Source: Capillibacterium thermochitinicola (GTDB lineage: Bacteria; Bacillota; UBA4882; UBA10575). Taken from it: a stretch of DNA of 64,000 bases. Within the stretch, counting starts at the first letter, position 1, and the number at the start of each line of letters is the position of its first letter. Below, piece after piece: positions 52,961 through 62,837 of the stretch. The notes below the pieces were generated by a model, which searched no databases, was not told the origin of the DNA, and saw only the letters and a list, made by a program, of their open reading frames with translations. The stretch covers positions 43,358-107,357 of the forward strand of contig NZ_JAAKDE010000013.1 in assembly GCF_013664685.1 (NCBI RefSeq), in the 5' to 3' direction. The translations under genes were made by a program, and so were the position numbers.

Positions 52961-54026
52961 ACTTTATCCCTGCCCAGCGGTGGATTTCTTCGGCAATCTT
53001 GGAGAGAGGGACTTGTTTAACCGCCGCCTTATTTTCCCAGGCTTTCTGGGGCATACCGTAGATGACCGAAGTCTTTTCGTCTTGGCAAATGGTGTAAGCC
53101 CCTTTCTCCCGCATGGCTCTTAACCCGGCCGCGCCGTCATCGCCCATCCCGGTAAGAATGATTCCCATGGCATTCACCCCTGCGACTTGGGCGACGGAAA
53201 AGAGAGTGTGGTTAATGGAAGGGTTATAGATCGAATCTTTCAGTTTCGGGCCAAGCTTGGCCACATATTTCGCCCCGCTTTTTTGAATGGTCAGGGAGCG
53301 GTCTCCCGGCACGATCAGGGCTAGACCGGAAGTGATCAGTTCGCCGTCTTCGGCCTCCTTTACACGGATGCGGGCAATCTGGTTGAGGGAATTGGCAAAA
53401 GACGACGTAAACATGGCAGGCAAGTGTTGGATAATCAAGAGGCCGGGAACGTCTGGGTGCAATTGCTTGCAGATCTCGGTTAAAGCGACCGTTCCTCCGG
53501 TGGACGCGCCGATGGCGACAATTTTATCGGTTGTGATCTTCAGGCCGTCACTCTTCACCAAGAGGGCCGTAGAATCAGGAGAAGCGGGCGGTTCGGCAAC
53601 CAGAGGAGAACGGACGATGCTGGCCTGGGCCGCTGTGCGGATCTTCTCAATGATTTCAGTTTTGATTTTCTCCATCCCGCTGAGCAAACCCAGGGTCGGT
53701 TTGGCGACAACGTCAACCGCCCCCAAAGCAAGGGCTTGGACGGCGATGTCGCTGTTGGCTTGGGTCCAGGAGCTGATCATGACAACGGGGAGGGGACGGA
53801 ACTTCATCAGATAACGGAGGAAATCCAGCCCGTCCATGTTGGGCATCTCCACATCGAGGGTAATCACATCGACATCCGTTTTTTTCAGGATTTGGATGGC
53901 TTTTAAGGGATCCGCGGCGGTCCCGACGACTTCCAGATCTTCGGTCTGGTTGATAATTTCCTTAAGATACTGACGGATAAAAGCCGAGTCATCAACCACA
54001 AGAACACGGCATGTTCTTTTCTTCAT
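52959..54026 (-). CDS. cheB: Protein-glutamate methylesterase/deamidase CheB
   Basis: A 355-residue chemotaxis enzyme. The N-terminal receiver domain has VDDSAFIR, TLDVEMPNMDG with the phosphoacceptor Asp near 58. The C-terminal methylesterase catalytic triad is present in GASTGGTVAL (Ser), IIQHLP (His) and TGMGDDGA (Asp). It removes methyl groups added by CheR to receptors. Its start overlaps the cheR stop by one base. It is last in the minus-strand che operon. Confidence 0.96.
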   Translation of the reverse strand: MKKRTCRVLVVDDSAFIRQYLKEIINQTEDLEVVGTAADPLKAIQILKKTDVDVITLDVEMPNMDGLDFLRYLMKFRPLPVVMISSWTQANSDIAVQALALGAVDVVAKPTLGLLSGMEKIKTEIIEKIRTAAQASIVRSPLVAEPPASPDSTALLVKSDGLKITTDKIVAIGASTGGTVALTEICKQLHPDVPGLLIIQHLPAMFTSSFANSLNQIARIRVKEAEDGELITSGLALIVPGDRSLTIQKSGAKYVAKLGPKLKDSIYNPSINHTLFSVAQVAGVNAMGIILTGMGDDGAAGLRAMREKGAYTICQDEKTSVIYGMPQKAWENKAAVKQVPLSKIAEEIHRWAGIK

Positions 54027-54865
54027 TAAGATACCTGCCTTTTTTTGTAAATTGATTTTCCCAGCGATAGCCAGCGTTGGTCGGAAGCGGTATCGATCGA
54101 TTCGGAATGGCCGAGAAAAAGATATCCACCGTCGTTTAATCGAAAATAAAAGTGGTTGAGGATTTGCGCCCGGGCCTCCTTTGATAAATAGATAAAGACA
54201 TTCCGGCAGAAAATGATATCCATCCGGATGTGGGAGGGGAGTGAATTGACATCCAACAAATTGGCCGCGCGAAAGAGAACGTCTCTCCTCAGTTCAGGAA
54301 CTACGCAAAAATGGTCGGGATTGGCTTTATCGGGGCGGAAGTACTTAACACGCCAGTGGGCAGGGACGGAGGCCAATTTTTCCCGGGGGAAACTGCCTAA
54401 ACTGCCGATCTTCAGCTGTTCGACACTGACGTCCGTGGCCAATACTTTTATATCCCAGCTTTGTCCCAGGGTTTCGTGGCAGGTGATGGCAATGCTATAA
54501 GCTTCTTCTCCGGAAGAGCTGCCGGCGGACCAGCACCGGATTTTTTTCGGGCCTTTTTTTTCGGCGGAAAAACGGGGCAGGACGGTTCCAGCCAAATATT
54601 CAAATTGGACCGGTTCACGGAAGAAAGAAGTCACATTGGTGGTCAGGAGTTCGCAGAGGATGTTCCGTTCCTCCGGATCCTGTTGTAAGAGGTCAAGGTA
54701 GGATCGGTAATTATCGAACCCCAGTTGGAGAAGGCGTTTGTTTAAACGGTTCTCAATCAGATATTTCTTTTGGGCCGTGTAATTAAAGCCCAGTGTTTCA
54801 TTGATAATACCGCAGATCTTCTTTATCTCTTGGTCCGTAGGAGGTAAAACAGATTTGTTAAGCAT
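54026..54865 (-). CDS. cheR: Chemotaxis protein methyltransferase CheR
   Basis: A 279-residue SAM-dependent methyltransferase of receptor glutamates. The N-terminal helical domain precedes the SAM site, WSAGSSSGEEAYSIAI, and IIFCRNVFIYL is the catalytic block. The middle Ser-Ser-Ser replaces the more usual CSTGEE. No tetratricopeptide tail is present. It lies between cheA and cheB in the operon. Confidence 0.95.
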   Translation of the reverse strand: MLNKSVLPPTDQEIKKICGIINETLGFNYTAQKKYLIENRLNKRLLQLGFDNYRSYLDLLQQDPEERNILCELLTTNVTSFFREPVQFEYLAGTVLPRFSAEKKGPKKIRCWSAGSSSGEEAYSIAITCHETLGQSWDIKVLATDVSVEQLKIGSLGSFPREKLASVPAHWRVKYFRPDKANPDHFCVVPELRRDVLFRAANLLDVNSLPSHIRMDIIFCRNVFIYLSKEARAQILNHFYFRLNDGGYLFLGHSESIDTASDQRWLSLGKSIYKKRQVS

Positions 54866-54888
54866 AGGAGATCCCTCGTGCCTGATGA

Positions 54889-56874
54889 TTAATCTATGTT
54901 CAACAATTGTTGGGCAATAAGTTGGTGGTTAAGGATAAGACCAATCTGCCCGCTGCCGAGCAGAGCTGCGCCGGCAATTTGTTGGACTTCACCCATGGCT
55001 TTGTTGATTGGTTTGATCATAATATCTTCAAGTCCAATCAGTTCCTCGACGATGAAACCGACATGACCGCGGCCGCTGTTGATGATCACGACGGGAATGC
55101 GCATTTTATCCCGGGCAAAGGGGAAGCGGAAATGTTCGCCTAAATCAACCAAAGGAATCGTTTCGGGATAACGGTAAAAGATCAGTTGGTCACCGGCCGT
55201 ATGAATCTCCTCTTCTTTAATGATTATACTTTGTACCACGTCGGTCACGGGAATCCCAAAGATTTGGCCACCGACTTTGACCATAAACGATTGAATGATG
55301 GCCAACGTTAAAGGCACACGCAGCAAAAAGGTTGTCCCGCGGCCGGGTTCGGTTTGGACATCAATATCGCCTTGCAGTCTTTTCAGGTTGGTTTTGACCA
55401 CGTCCATCCCAACGCCCCGTCCGGAAATTTCACTCACTTGTGAAGAGGTGGAAAACCCGGGCGTAAAGATGAGACGGATTATCTCTTCGTCACTCAAATT
55501 ATTATCTTCGCTGATTAATCCGGTGGCGATGGCTTTTTCTTTAATCTTTTCCAAGTCAAGGCCTCGTCCGTCGTCGGAAACACTGATCACGATGTGACTA
55601 CCTTCCTGGCGGGCACCAAGGGTGATATGGCCGGTGGGGTCCTTGCCCAGTTTTTTTCTGGTCTCCATGTCTTCAAGCCCGTGGTCGACCGCGTTGCGAA
55701 GGAGGTGTGTTAAAGCATCAATCAGCTCCTCGCCGATGTGTTTATCGATCTCGGTATCTTCTCCGACAAAATGCAGCTCTACCTTTTTCCCAAGTAGTTT
55801 TGTGATGTCCCGTACGATTTTGGGGAAACGGGAAAACAGCTGACGGACGGGGATCATCCTTAAGTCCATTGCCCCAATTTGGAGGGTGGAGACGGTTTGG
55901 TCAAGCTCCTGGAGGATTTTGGCCAACTGTTCCCAGGTTGGTTTCCCTTGGTAGCCACTTTGGTAAAGGTGGGAGAGGCTGGTTTTGATGGTCAGCAGCT
56001 TGCCCAGTTGATTGATGACATTATCTATGCGTTCTGCTTTCACGCGGATGGTCTGACCGGCAGACAAACTATCGCCGGCACTGGGGTCAATCCCTTTTTG
56101 GTCATCATTTCGGTAATTCCATTTACGGATATTGATCTCTTGGACCCCGTTATTTAGGGGGTAATTAAGGATTGACTGTTCCATTTCCGGTGTCAACTGG
56201 TCTTCGGTGAACAGAACCACCCGAAAGGACGCGTAGTTTTCTTCTGGAATTAAATCTTCACTTGGCGCGGTGGTCAGCACATTGCCGAGGGTACGAAGAT
56301 AACGGAGAAAGATGACCGCGGAAACACTCCGCATTTGCGCGTCGGATGAAAACTTGAGGTCGATCTCGTAGACGCATTTTCCTTCTTCCTGCCATGCATT
56401 GACCTTTGCTTTTTCTTCTTCGCTCAGGATGAGCGGGGGGACCGGTTTCTGGTTGGTTTCGCGGGTGGAGGATTCTTTGTTCGTAAGGGATTTTATTCTT
56501 TCCAACCATTTTTCGCCCGCAAAAGGAGTAGTCATGACATTTTTCGTCAGATAATTACTGAACTCGTCGGTAAAAGAGAGCAACAGGTCAACAGCTTCGT
56601 TGTCCAATGCGTACTGCCCATTGCGGACGGCGGAAAAAAGGTTCTCGATCTCGTGCATAACTTCTGTTACTTCAGTGAGGCCGATCAATCCGGAGGACCC
56701 TTTAATGTTATGGGCAAGCCGGAACATTTCGTCAATAAACTCGGATTGACGTTCTTTATCAGCTTCGATTTGGAGCAGGATCGTCACCAAGCGTTCAATT
56801 TGTTCGCTGGTTTCGGCGATGAAGGCCGCTAAAAGATCACTGTCAATAAAATTGGCATCTCTCTGGTCGGTCAT
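54889..56874 (-). CDS. cheA: Chemotaxis histidine kinase CheA
   Basis: A 661-residue kinase. The HPt domain has LAHNIKGSSGLIG (phosphorylated His near 54); a central domain (about 160-265) follows in place of the standard P2 (no clear CheY-binding homology seen). P3 dimerisation (VKAERIDNVINQLGKLL), P4 ATPase (HLLRNAVDHGLE, DDGRGLD, GRGVGMD) and a P5 CheW-like domain are complete. The unusual middle domain is seen in FrzE- or PilL-related kinases, so output may not be a classical CheY. ATG 56874 has AAGGGG upstream. Confidence 0.95.
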   Translation of the reverse strand: MTDQRDANFIDSDLLAAFIAETSEQIERLVTILLQIEADKERQSEFIDEMFRLAHNIKGSSGLIGLTEVTEVMHEIENLFSAVRNGQYALDNEAVDLLLSFTDEFSNYLTKNVMTTPFAGEKWLERIKSLTNKESSTRETNQKPVPPLILSEEEKAKVNAWQEEGKCVYEIDLKFSSDAQMRSVSAVIFLRYLRTLGNVLTTAPSEDLIPEENYASFRVVLFTEDQLTPEMEQSILNYPLNNGVQEINIRKWNYRNDDQKGIDPSAGDSLSAGQTIRVKAERIDNVINQLGKLLTIKTSLSHLYQSGYQGKPTWEQLAKILQELDQTVSTLQIGAMDLRMIPVRQLFSRFPKIVRDITKLLGKKVELHFVGEDTEIDKHIGEELIDALTHLLRNAVDHGLEDMETRKKLGKDPTGHITLGARQEGSHIVISVSDDGRGLDLEKIKEKAIATGLISEDNNLSDEEIIRLIFTPGFSTSSQVSEISGRGVGMDVVKTNLKRLQGDIDVQTEPGRGTTFLLRVPLTLAIIQSFMVKVGGQIFGIPVTDVVQSIIIKEEEIHTAGDQLIFYRYPETIPLVDLGEHFRFPFARDKMRIPVVIINSGRGHVGFIVEELIGLEDIMIKPINKAMGEVQQIAGAALLGSGQIGLILNHQLIAQQLLNID

Positions 56875-56972
56875 CTCATTTCAACCCCTTAACATTGCCC
56901 TTTCTTCCGGGACTTAGAACGGCCGGACTGGTTAACCAATCGGCCGTTCAGCATGCTTATCGAATGAAAAGA

Positions 56973-57509
56973 TTAATCTTGGGTGACGGACGGGTTGGTT
57001 TCGGCAATGATCTGTTCCAACTGCTCTTGACTGTTAATGGACATGATCTTGTCCAAATCAAGGATCAGAATCAGCCGGTTGCCCAGTTTTCCCATGGCCT
57101 TGAGGTACTGTGTTTCGGGACGGGCGGAGAGCTCCGGGGTGACTTGGATCTGTTCGGCGGGGATGTTAAGAATATCGGAGACTTGATCAACGGTAAGCCC
57201 AACAATCTTCCCGTTCATCTCAATAACAATAATCACCGTGAATTCGTGGTCGGTGCGGGGGGGAAGACCGAACCTTTTTCGTAAGCAAATAGTGGGGATC
57301 ACATCACCACGGAAATTAATGACGCCCTCCACGAAATCGGGAGCATGGGGTATTTTGGTCGGGGTGACATGCCGGATGATTTCTTGTACCCGGAGCACGT
57401 CCAGACCATACTCCTCGTTGCCAACGGAAAAGATAATAAGCTGTTCCTCCGCTTCGGAGCTGGTGAATTGCAAGTTTAAAATATCCATGGTGTTATCTGT
57501 TCTGGCCAT
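56973..57509 (-). CDS. cheW: Chemotaxis coupling protein CheW
   Basis: A 178-residue protein of the CheW fold, slightly longer than average. The core IIFSVGNEEYGLDVLRVQEIIRH and GVINFRGDVIPTICLRKRFGLP are intact. ATG 57509 is chosen because GGGGGTG lies just before it; GTG-type starts up to 57524 are weaker. It bridges receptors to CheA. It lies between the MCP and cheA. Confidence 0.94.
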   Translation of the reverse strand: MARTDNTMDILNLQFTSSEAEEQLIIFSVGNEEYGLDVLRVQEIIRHVTPTKIPHAPDFVEGVINFRGDVIPTICLRKRFGLPPRTDHEFTVIIVIEMNGKIVGLTVDQVSDILNIPAEQIQVTPELSARPETQYLKAMGKLGNRLILILDLDKIMSINSQEQLEQIIAETNPSVTQD

Positions 57510-57524
57510 GGTGTACACCCCCAA

Positions 57525-59537
57525 TTAAAAATGTGCAATACTATCTTCTTTAAAAAACAATCGGTCTTTTATCGCTCGAAAGATAGAGCGCTGATTGGGG
57601 AGGCGGTCAGACTCAATTTCGTCCTGGTGGTCCACCTCGAGTTTGAAGAAGTCAATTTGCCGGCGGAGAGTTTCAGCCTCGGCATACAACGCTTCGCAGG
57701 AAGAGGTTAACTCCTCAACCAAGGCCGCATTTTCCTGGGTTACCTGGTTTAATTGTGCAAGCGAAGCCTTAATTTGTTGGGAAGAACTGGACTGTTCACG
57801 CATTGCCGCTGCTACTTCCATGATCACGTCGGAGGTTCGCTTGCTGTTGATCACAATCTGTTCGAGCATTTCCGAGGAGCTGTTGACCAGTTCATTGCCG
57901 ATCTCAACCCGGTTGACGCTTTCATTGATCAGTTGCTCAATTTCTTTGGCCGATTCAGCGGTCCGGCTGGCCAGGTTCCTCACCTCGGCCGCGACTACCG
58001 CAAACCCCCGGCCCTGCTCCCCGGCGCGGGCCGCTTCGACCGCTGCATTCAAGGCCAGGAGATTGGTTTGGAAGGCAATATCGTTCACAACTTTAATGAT
58101 CTCGGCAATTTGTTTGCTACTTTTGGTGATCTCCGCCATTGCGCGGATGGTCTCTTGGATCTTCTGTTTTCCGCTGTTTACCACTTGTAAAGTGCTTTGA
58201 GAAAGTTCATCCGCCCGTTCCGAGTTGACCGCCACCTCTTGAATGGAGGAGTTCATGGCTTCGATGGTGGAGGAGATCTCTTCCAAAGTGGCGGCCTGTT
58301 CTTGGGTCCGGTGCGACAGTTGCTGGGTACCAACGGCGATTTGCTGGGAAGATTGATTGATATGCTTGGAAGAATCAGCGATCTGGGTAATCAGTTGGGC
58401 GGTTTGCTGCACCATATTATTCTGCTGGTTGGCCAGGAGCCCGATTTCATCATGGCGTTTGACATCGAATTGGATGGTCAGATCGCCCTGGCTAATCCGT
58501 TTTATGCCAGCATTTAAGCGTAAAATCGGTTTTGATAACGAATTGGCAAACAAGAGCCCGAGGACCAAAATACCGAGGTTGATGATAAGGGAAATACCGG
58601 TAAAGAGTGTGCGAAAGTTGTTGACGGCGGCAAAAGCCTCGTCGTAATCGATGGCGGTAACAATTCCGACCGGGAAAGTACCCAGGTTGAAGGTTTTCAG
58701 GTTTCCGAGAACCTTCTTCCCCAAGTGGTTACGGAAGATTAAATTGGCCCTGAAATTCAGGTCTTTTCGGCGCAGGGCAGCGGTGAGGTTGTTGATTCCT
58801 TCGTGTTCAACCCTGTTTTTTAGGACTTCCATTCCGTATCCCAGTTTGGGCTGGGTTAAGAGCTGTCCGTTTTCATTGATCAGAAAACAATCGGCGGTTG
58901 TTCCAATGTTATTAAGGCCGGTTAGGGTCATTTCGGTAATCTGGTTACTGTCATAGTAACCGCAGATGACTCCGGTAATCTCCCGCTTGGTGTGGTCTTT
59001 GTAAATTGGTGCGCTGATCGCAAGGATATTGTTGCCGGCCAGCTCTGAAGGGTGGATTTCCGAATTGGTAACCTGCCCTCTTAAGCTGCGTTGAATGTAG
59101 TCACGGTTTGCCAAGTTCAGATTAAGGTGGGTTTGGTTGGTTGCACTAATAATTTCGGCATTTTTATTGGTAATAAATAGATCACGAAAGCCACTTTCGT
59201 TTTTTACCCGCTGGAGGAGGGGGAGGACAACGGTTTCATTCTGATCTCGCCATTCGGAACCACCGCGTAAAGAGTAATACAGGTTTAGGTTTTCATAAAT
59301 ATCTTGAACCGAAGCAATGAGGCTGATGGTTTTTTGCTGTTCGGTGAACCAGGTCTTCAGGAGCTTTTCTTTTTCCGTTGTGAAGATGTTGAATTTGGTC
59401 TCAATTTCGACGTTGAGCACATTATTGGCGGAGACCAGTGCGACTGTCGCTAAGATGGTGACCGGAACAAGGCCAATCAACAAGAAGATCAGAATGAACT
59501 TGGACCTCAGGGTTAGTTTTTTTTTATTTAACAACAT
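57525..59537 (-). CDS. Methyl-accepting chemotaxis protein with Cache sensor domain
   Basis: A 670-residue receptor. ATG 59537 follows AAGGGGGTT; the frame reaches back to 59657 without a ribosome site. Two membrane helices (about residues 15-35 and near 305-325) flank a roughly 270-residue extracellular Cache-type domain ([16 protein letters not shown] is typical). A HAMP domain and a signalling domain with the tip ENQTA-like region, [32 protein letters not shown] (split: [18 protein letters not shown]), follow. The ligand is unknown. It is the first gene of the operon. Confidence 0.93.
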   Translation of the reverse strand: MLLNKKKLTLRSKFILIFLLIGLVPVTILATVALVSANNVLNVEIETKFNIFTTEKEKLLKTWFTEQQKTISLIASVQDIYENLNLYYSLRGGSEWRDQNETVVLPLLQRVKNESGFRDLFITNKNAEIISATNQTHLNLNLANRDYIQRSLRGQVTNSEIHPSELAGNNILAISAPIYKDHTKREITGVICGYYDSNQITEMTLTGLNNIGTTADCFLINENGQLLTQPKLGYGMEVLKNRVEHEGINNLTAALRRKDLNFRANLIFRNHLGKKVLGNLKTFNLGTFPVGIVTAIDYDEAFAAVNNFRTLFTGISLIINLGILVLGLLFANSLSKPILRLNAGIKRISQGDLTIQFDVKRHDEIGLLANQQNNMVQQTAQLITQIADSSKHINQSSQQIAVGTQQLSHRTQEQAATLEEISSTIEAMNSSIQEVAVNSERADELSQSTLQVVNSGKQKIQETIRAMAEITKSSKQIAEIIKVVNDIAFQTNLLALNAAVEAARAGEQGRGFAVVAAEVRNLASRTAESAKEIEQLINESVNRVEIGNELVNSSSEMLEQIVINSKRTSDVIMEVAAAMREQSSSSQQIKASLAQLNQVTQENAALVEELTSSCEALYAEAETLRRQIDFFKLEVDHQDEIESDRLPNQRSIFRAIKDRLFFKEDSIAHF

Positions 59538-59657
59538 TTCCCGGCAACCCCCTTGCCTATAAAAGGTTAAAAGCATCTGAGCTGGATAAATCATTACAGG
59601 GGAAAATGAGGATAATAATCGACATCTTACAACATAATATCGGTCTTTACAGAACAT

Positions 59658-59993
59658 ACTTTATACCAGTTCGTCAAAATTAACGTCCGATCCGGCCGGA
59701 AAATAGAGCGCCAGGAAGCGCCCACCGGTTGACCGTCCGTACACGAAGGGATAACCAAAACGTTCGAAGGACAAATGACGGGCAACGAGGGAAGAATAAC
59801 GGACAACGAGGGACGACAAGTAATTTCTCAAGCGGCAGTGGGGAGATTTGAACGGCGGGTAAAAAGCGAGGACTAAAATTTCGAGAAAAAAGAGGAATTA
59901 GAACCTGGTATCAAGAACTAGTACTAATATAAATCCTCTTTTCATACGAGCATCTAAGAAGGGGAACCATGATTGTCAAAGGGGGAGAATGAT
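59658..59993. other. Non-coding gap between the MCP and fabZ genes
   Basis: No credible gene. A short direct repeat GRCAACGAGGGA occurs at about 59782 and 59802. The gap holds the promoter region of the che operon (minus) and of fabZ (plus), but no clear -35/-10 pair was found. Confidence 0.5.
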
Positions 59994-60440
59994 TTGCTGG
60001 ATATCATAGAGATCAAAAAAGTCTTACCACACCGTTTTCCGTTTTTGCTGATTGACCGTGTGATCGAGGTGGAACCGATGAAACGGGTGGTCGCGATCAA
60101 AAATATTACGGTCAATGAAGTGTTTTCCCAGGAGTACTACGGGGGACTCTATCCCATGCAGGGTGTTCTCCAGGTTGAAGCCATGGCGCAGACGGCGGCC
60201 TTTTTGATTCTCAACTCGGAAGAGAACAAAGGACAGCTTGCTTACTTCTCCAATATTGAACATGTCCGCTTCCGCACCCCCGCATTAGCCGGCGACCAAC
60301 TCCGTATTGAAGTGGAACTGGTGCGTTTACGGGCGCGTGCCGGCAAGTTTAAAGGCTGTTGTTACATCGGCGATAAGAAGACTTGTGAAGCGGTCTTCAG
60401 TTGTATGCTGGCCCCGGATCAAAAATCCTCCTTTATGTAG
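59994..60440 (+). CDS. fabZ: 3-hydroxyacyl-ACP dehydratase FabZ
   Basis: A 148-residue hotdog-fold enzyme. TTG 59994 is six bases after AAAGGGGGAG; the frame begins at TTG 59973. The active-site His is in VLPHRFPFLLIDRV and the Glu in GVLQVEAMAQTAA. It dehydrates beta-hydroxyacyl-ACP in fatty acid elongation. It is isolated from other fab genes. The 3' end overlaps the convergent PHP gene by 22 bases. Confidence 0.93.
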   Translation: MLDIIEIKKVLPHRFPFLLIDRVIEVEPMKRVVAIKNITVNEVFSQEYYGGLYPMQGVLQVEAMAQTAAFLILNSEENKGQLAYFSNIEHVRFRTPALAGDQLRIEVELVRLRARAGKFKGCCYIGDKKTCEAVFSCMLAPDQKSSFM

Positions 60441-61195
60441 TAATACAACTTTTTAATCAGATTGCCGGCCCCGGTGACCAGCCGTAAAAAGGAGAAAGGG
60501 AGGTGTTCGTTGGTAATCAAGCGGATCCCTTCGTTTTCCTTTAAGACCCGAACCAGTTCCCGGGAGTTGGCAACAGGTCCGGGGAGAATCAGGCCGCCGC
60601 GGGCTAAGTCCGGGAGACGATGGAAATCCGAACCGGAGATCATGCGCAAGTTGTTCTGCCGGGCAAAGGCCAGCGCTAATTGGTTGTTGGAGTTTTGGCG
60701 GGGATTACCGTTATAGACCTCTATTCCGTCAATAAGTTCCAACGGGGCCGGGGTGACGCCCGGGCGAAAAGGATGGGCTTGGTAGATCAGAATTTCCGAG
60801 GTGGGGGGTAACTGTTTGCTCAAGCGCCGGAATTCGACGATTCCCATCCTGTATAGTTCAGGGTATTTTTTGAGAAATGATTCGTCAATACCATAGACCA
60901 AATATTCCCGGGGGGAATCGATAAACTTTAGTTCAATGCCCAATAAAACGGTTAAACCTATTTTTTCCCCTTCTTCCCGCGCCCCGCGGTAACCCTGCAG
61001 AAAGTGGTCAACCCGTGCCGGCCAGGGTACGGACTTGGGAAACTTGCGGAAAAATCCCCGATTATAATGGTCGGTTATGACAATTCCGTCATAACCGGCT
61101 TTTTTATATAATTGGGCGACCAAACGCCCTTCGGTGCGGCCGCAAAAGCTCGATTCCCGGGTGTGGACATGGAGATCAATCCGAAATGACTTCAT
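60419..61195 (-). CDS. PHP domain phosphoesterase
   Basis: A 258-residue protein of the PHP superfamily. Metal-binding motifs are IDLHVHTRESS, VITDHYNRG, LGIELKF, QAHPFRPG and SGSDFHR, the last giving the C-terminal Asp-His pair. It is close to YciV/TrpH-type phosphoesterases that act on short nucleotides or 3'-5' AMP, but the substrate is unknown. ATG 61195 is preceded by TAGGAGCG. A structured minus-strand RNA lies upstream. Confidence 0.85.
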   Translation of the reverse strand: MKSFRIDLHVHTRESSFCGRTEGRLVAQLYKKAGYDGIVITDHYNRGFFRKFPKSVPWPARVDHFLQGYRGAREEGEKIGLTVLLGIELKFIDSPREYLVYGIDESFLKKYPELYRMGIVEFRRLSKQLPPTSEILIYQAHPFRPGVTPAPLELIDGIEVYNGNPRQNSNNQLALAFARQNNLRMISGSDFHRLPDLARGGLILPGPVANSRELVRVLKENEGIRLITNEHLPFSFLRLVTGAGNLIKKLYYYIKEDF

Positions 61196-61299
61196 GATTC
61201 GCTCCTATGGCACAGAGGTTTATTTTATTATTGGCCATCCGGGGGAAAATATGAGGGACGGAAGCTAAGCTTCTTCGTTTTGGAAAATCTTTGGAGGAA

Positions 61300-61492
61300 T
61301 GTGAAGAAAAAGAAAAGAGCCACCCGAAACGGTGGCGAAAATTAAAGTTTATCTGAATTATTAGGGATAATAGTTGTTGGTCACTCTCTCTGACTGCCGG
61401 CGTGGTCAAGAGGGAGGCGAGCTGCTCCAGTCGTTGGGCCCTTACGCCTGAGGCGCTCTCCATTCTTCAGGGCAGTGACCTCTGAAGAATGT
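61300..61492 (-). ncRNA. Structured RNA of unknown class with its own promoter and terminator
   Basis: On the minus strand: a perfect 10-bp hairpin (61461-61470 with 61482-61491) with an 11-base loop AGGTCACTGCC, inner hairpins, and a terminator stem (61319-61336, GCCACC/GGTGGC) with a T-rich tail to about 61300. The loop is complementary to two downstream segments at 61379-61385 and 61393-61398, so a pseudoknot can form. Predicted length about 190. The open frame through it (61176-61463) runs through the terminator and has no ribosome site, so coding is unlikely. It may be a stand-alone RNA or the leader of the PHP gene. Confidence 0.55.
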
Positions 61493-61498
61493 ACTCTT

Positions 61499-61527
61499 AT
61501 ATTACCATAGAATTTATCCAAATGCAA
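61499..61527 (-). promoter_or_regulatory. Sigma-A-type promoter of the structured RNA
   Basis: On the minus strand TTGCAT (61527-61522), 17 bases, TAATAT (61504-61499), followed by the first hairpin. Confidence 0.6.
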
Positions 61528-61646
61528 CAGGTTATAGCAAAATTTTTATATTTTTTTGCGGTGGGTCTGATTGATAAAAATTATGGTATTTGCTATTATA
61601 AGAAAATGTTTAAGCGTTCAGGATTATACAGGAAGGGAAGGCCGGA

Positions 61647-62744
61647 ATGAAGATTGGAATCGTCGGATTGCCTAACGTTGGGAAAAGCACTTTGTTTAAT
61701 GCAATTACGAAAGCAGGGGCCGAATGCGCCAACTATCCCTTTTGCACGATTGAACCGAATGTGGGGGTGGTTGCGGTTCCCGATGAGCGGTTGGCGGGCT
61801 TGGCGGCGTTGTACAACCCGAAGAGGGTGACCCCGGCCACCGTTGAATTTGTGGATATTGCCGGCTTGGTGAAAGGGGCCAGCCGGGGGGAAGGGTTGGG
61901 GAATAAATTCCTCGCCCATATTCGCGAAGTCGATGCCATTTTACACGTTGTCCGGTGTTTTGCCGAAGAAAATATTGTTCATGTGGAAGGTTCCATTGAT
62001 CCCCGGCGAGATGTGGAGATTATCAATTTGGAGTTAATCTTGGCCGATCTGGAAACCCTGGGGAAAAGGATTGAAAAGACCAGGAATATGGCGAAGTCCG
62101 GGGATAAGAAATTCCTGGATGAATTGGATTTATACCTGAAGATTCAGAAGGGGTTGGAAGAGGGACTTCCCGTCCGCGCCCTATCCTTCAGCCAGGAGGA
62201 GCAGGAACTGGTCCGGGAGCTCTTTTTACTAACGGAAAAACCGGTGATTTATGCCGCCAATATTTCCGAAAAGGAACTGGCGACGGCAGGAGGAGAGAAT
62301 CCCTGGGTGGCCGCCCTTAAAACCTTGGCGGCGCGGGAAGGAGCGGAGGTGCTCCCGATCTGTGCGGCCCTCGAAGAAGAGATCGCCCAGTTGGACGAGG
62401 AGGATAAAAAGGTGTTCCTGGCGGACTTGGGGCTGAAAGAATCGGGACTGGACCGGTTGATCAAGGCCGGTTATGATCTCCTTGGTTTGATTAGTTTTCT
62501 GACCGCCGGGCCCCAAGAAGTGCGGGCATGGACCATTAAAAAAGGGACAAGGGCGCCGCAGGCGGCCGGTAAAATCCATAGTGATTTTGAACGTGGCTTT
62601 ATCCGGGCTGAGATTGTTGCGTATGATGATTTAATGGCTTGCGGTTCCTATACCGTGGCGAAGGAAAAAGGCCTTGTCCGTTTGGAGGGCAAGGATTACG
62701 TGATGCAAGACGGGGATGTGGCCCTGTTCCGCTTTAATGTTTAA
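61647..62744 (+). CDS. ychF: Obg-like ATPase YchF
   Basis: A 365-residue protein. G1 is GIVGLPNVGKSTLF (residues 5-18), G3 DIAGLVKGASRGEGLG, and the ATP-selecting NxxE replaces NKxD. A coiled-coil region and the C-terminal TGS domain (AWTIKKGTRAPQAAGKIHSDFERGFIRAE) are complete. YchF binds ribosomes and acts in stress control. ATG 61647 follows AGGAAGGGAAGG. Confidence 0.97.
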   Translation: MKIGIVGLPNVGKSTLFNAITKAGAECANYPFCTIEPNVGVVAVPDERLAGLAALYNPKRVTPATVEFVDIAGLVKGASRGEGLGNKFLAHIREVDAILHVVRCFAEENIVHVEGSIDPRRDVEIINLELILADLETLGKRIEKTRNMAKSGDKKFLDELDLYLKIQKGLEEGLPVRALSFSQEEQELVRELFLLTEKPVIYAANISEKELATAGGENPWVAALKTLAAREGAEVLPICAALEEEIAQLDEEDKKVFLADLGLKESGLDRLIKAGYDLLGLISFLTAGPQEVRAWTIKKGTRAPQAAGKIHSDFERGFIRAEIVAYDDLMACGSYTVAKEKGLVRLEGKDYVMQDGDVALFRFNV

Positions 62745-62798
62745 CAGGGTTTTTATTTAAGTATTTCACGCAAGATCAAATCGCTAGGTTGAAAGAGG

Positions 62799-62835
62799 AA
62801 AAAGTCCGGTCGGGATGACCCCGCCGGACTTTTTT
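62799..62835. terminator. Bidirectional terminator between ychF and the channel gene
   Basis: AAAAAGTCCGG (62799-62809) pairs with CCGGACTTTTT; A- and T-runs flank both sides, so it can serve both convergent genes. Confidence 0.85.
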
Positions 62836-62837
62836 GT

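Noticed and set aside
61176..61463. Small minus-strand frame before the PHP gene
   Set aside because: Passes through an intrinsic terminator, has no ribosome site, and lies in a structured RNA.
61300..61492. 6S RNA
   Set aside because: Length fits, but 5' and 3' ends do not pair into a closing stem and there is no central bubble; first element is a local hairpin.
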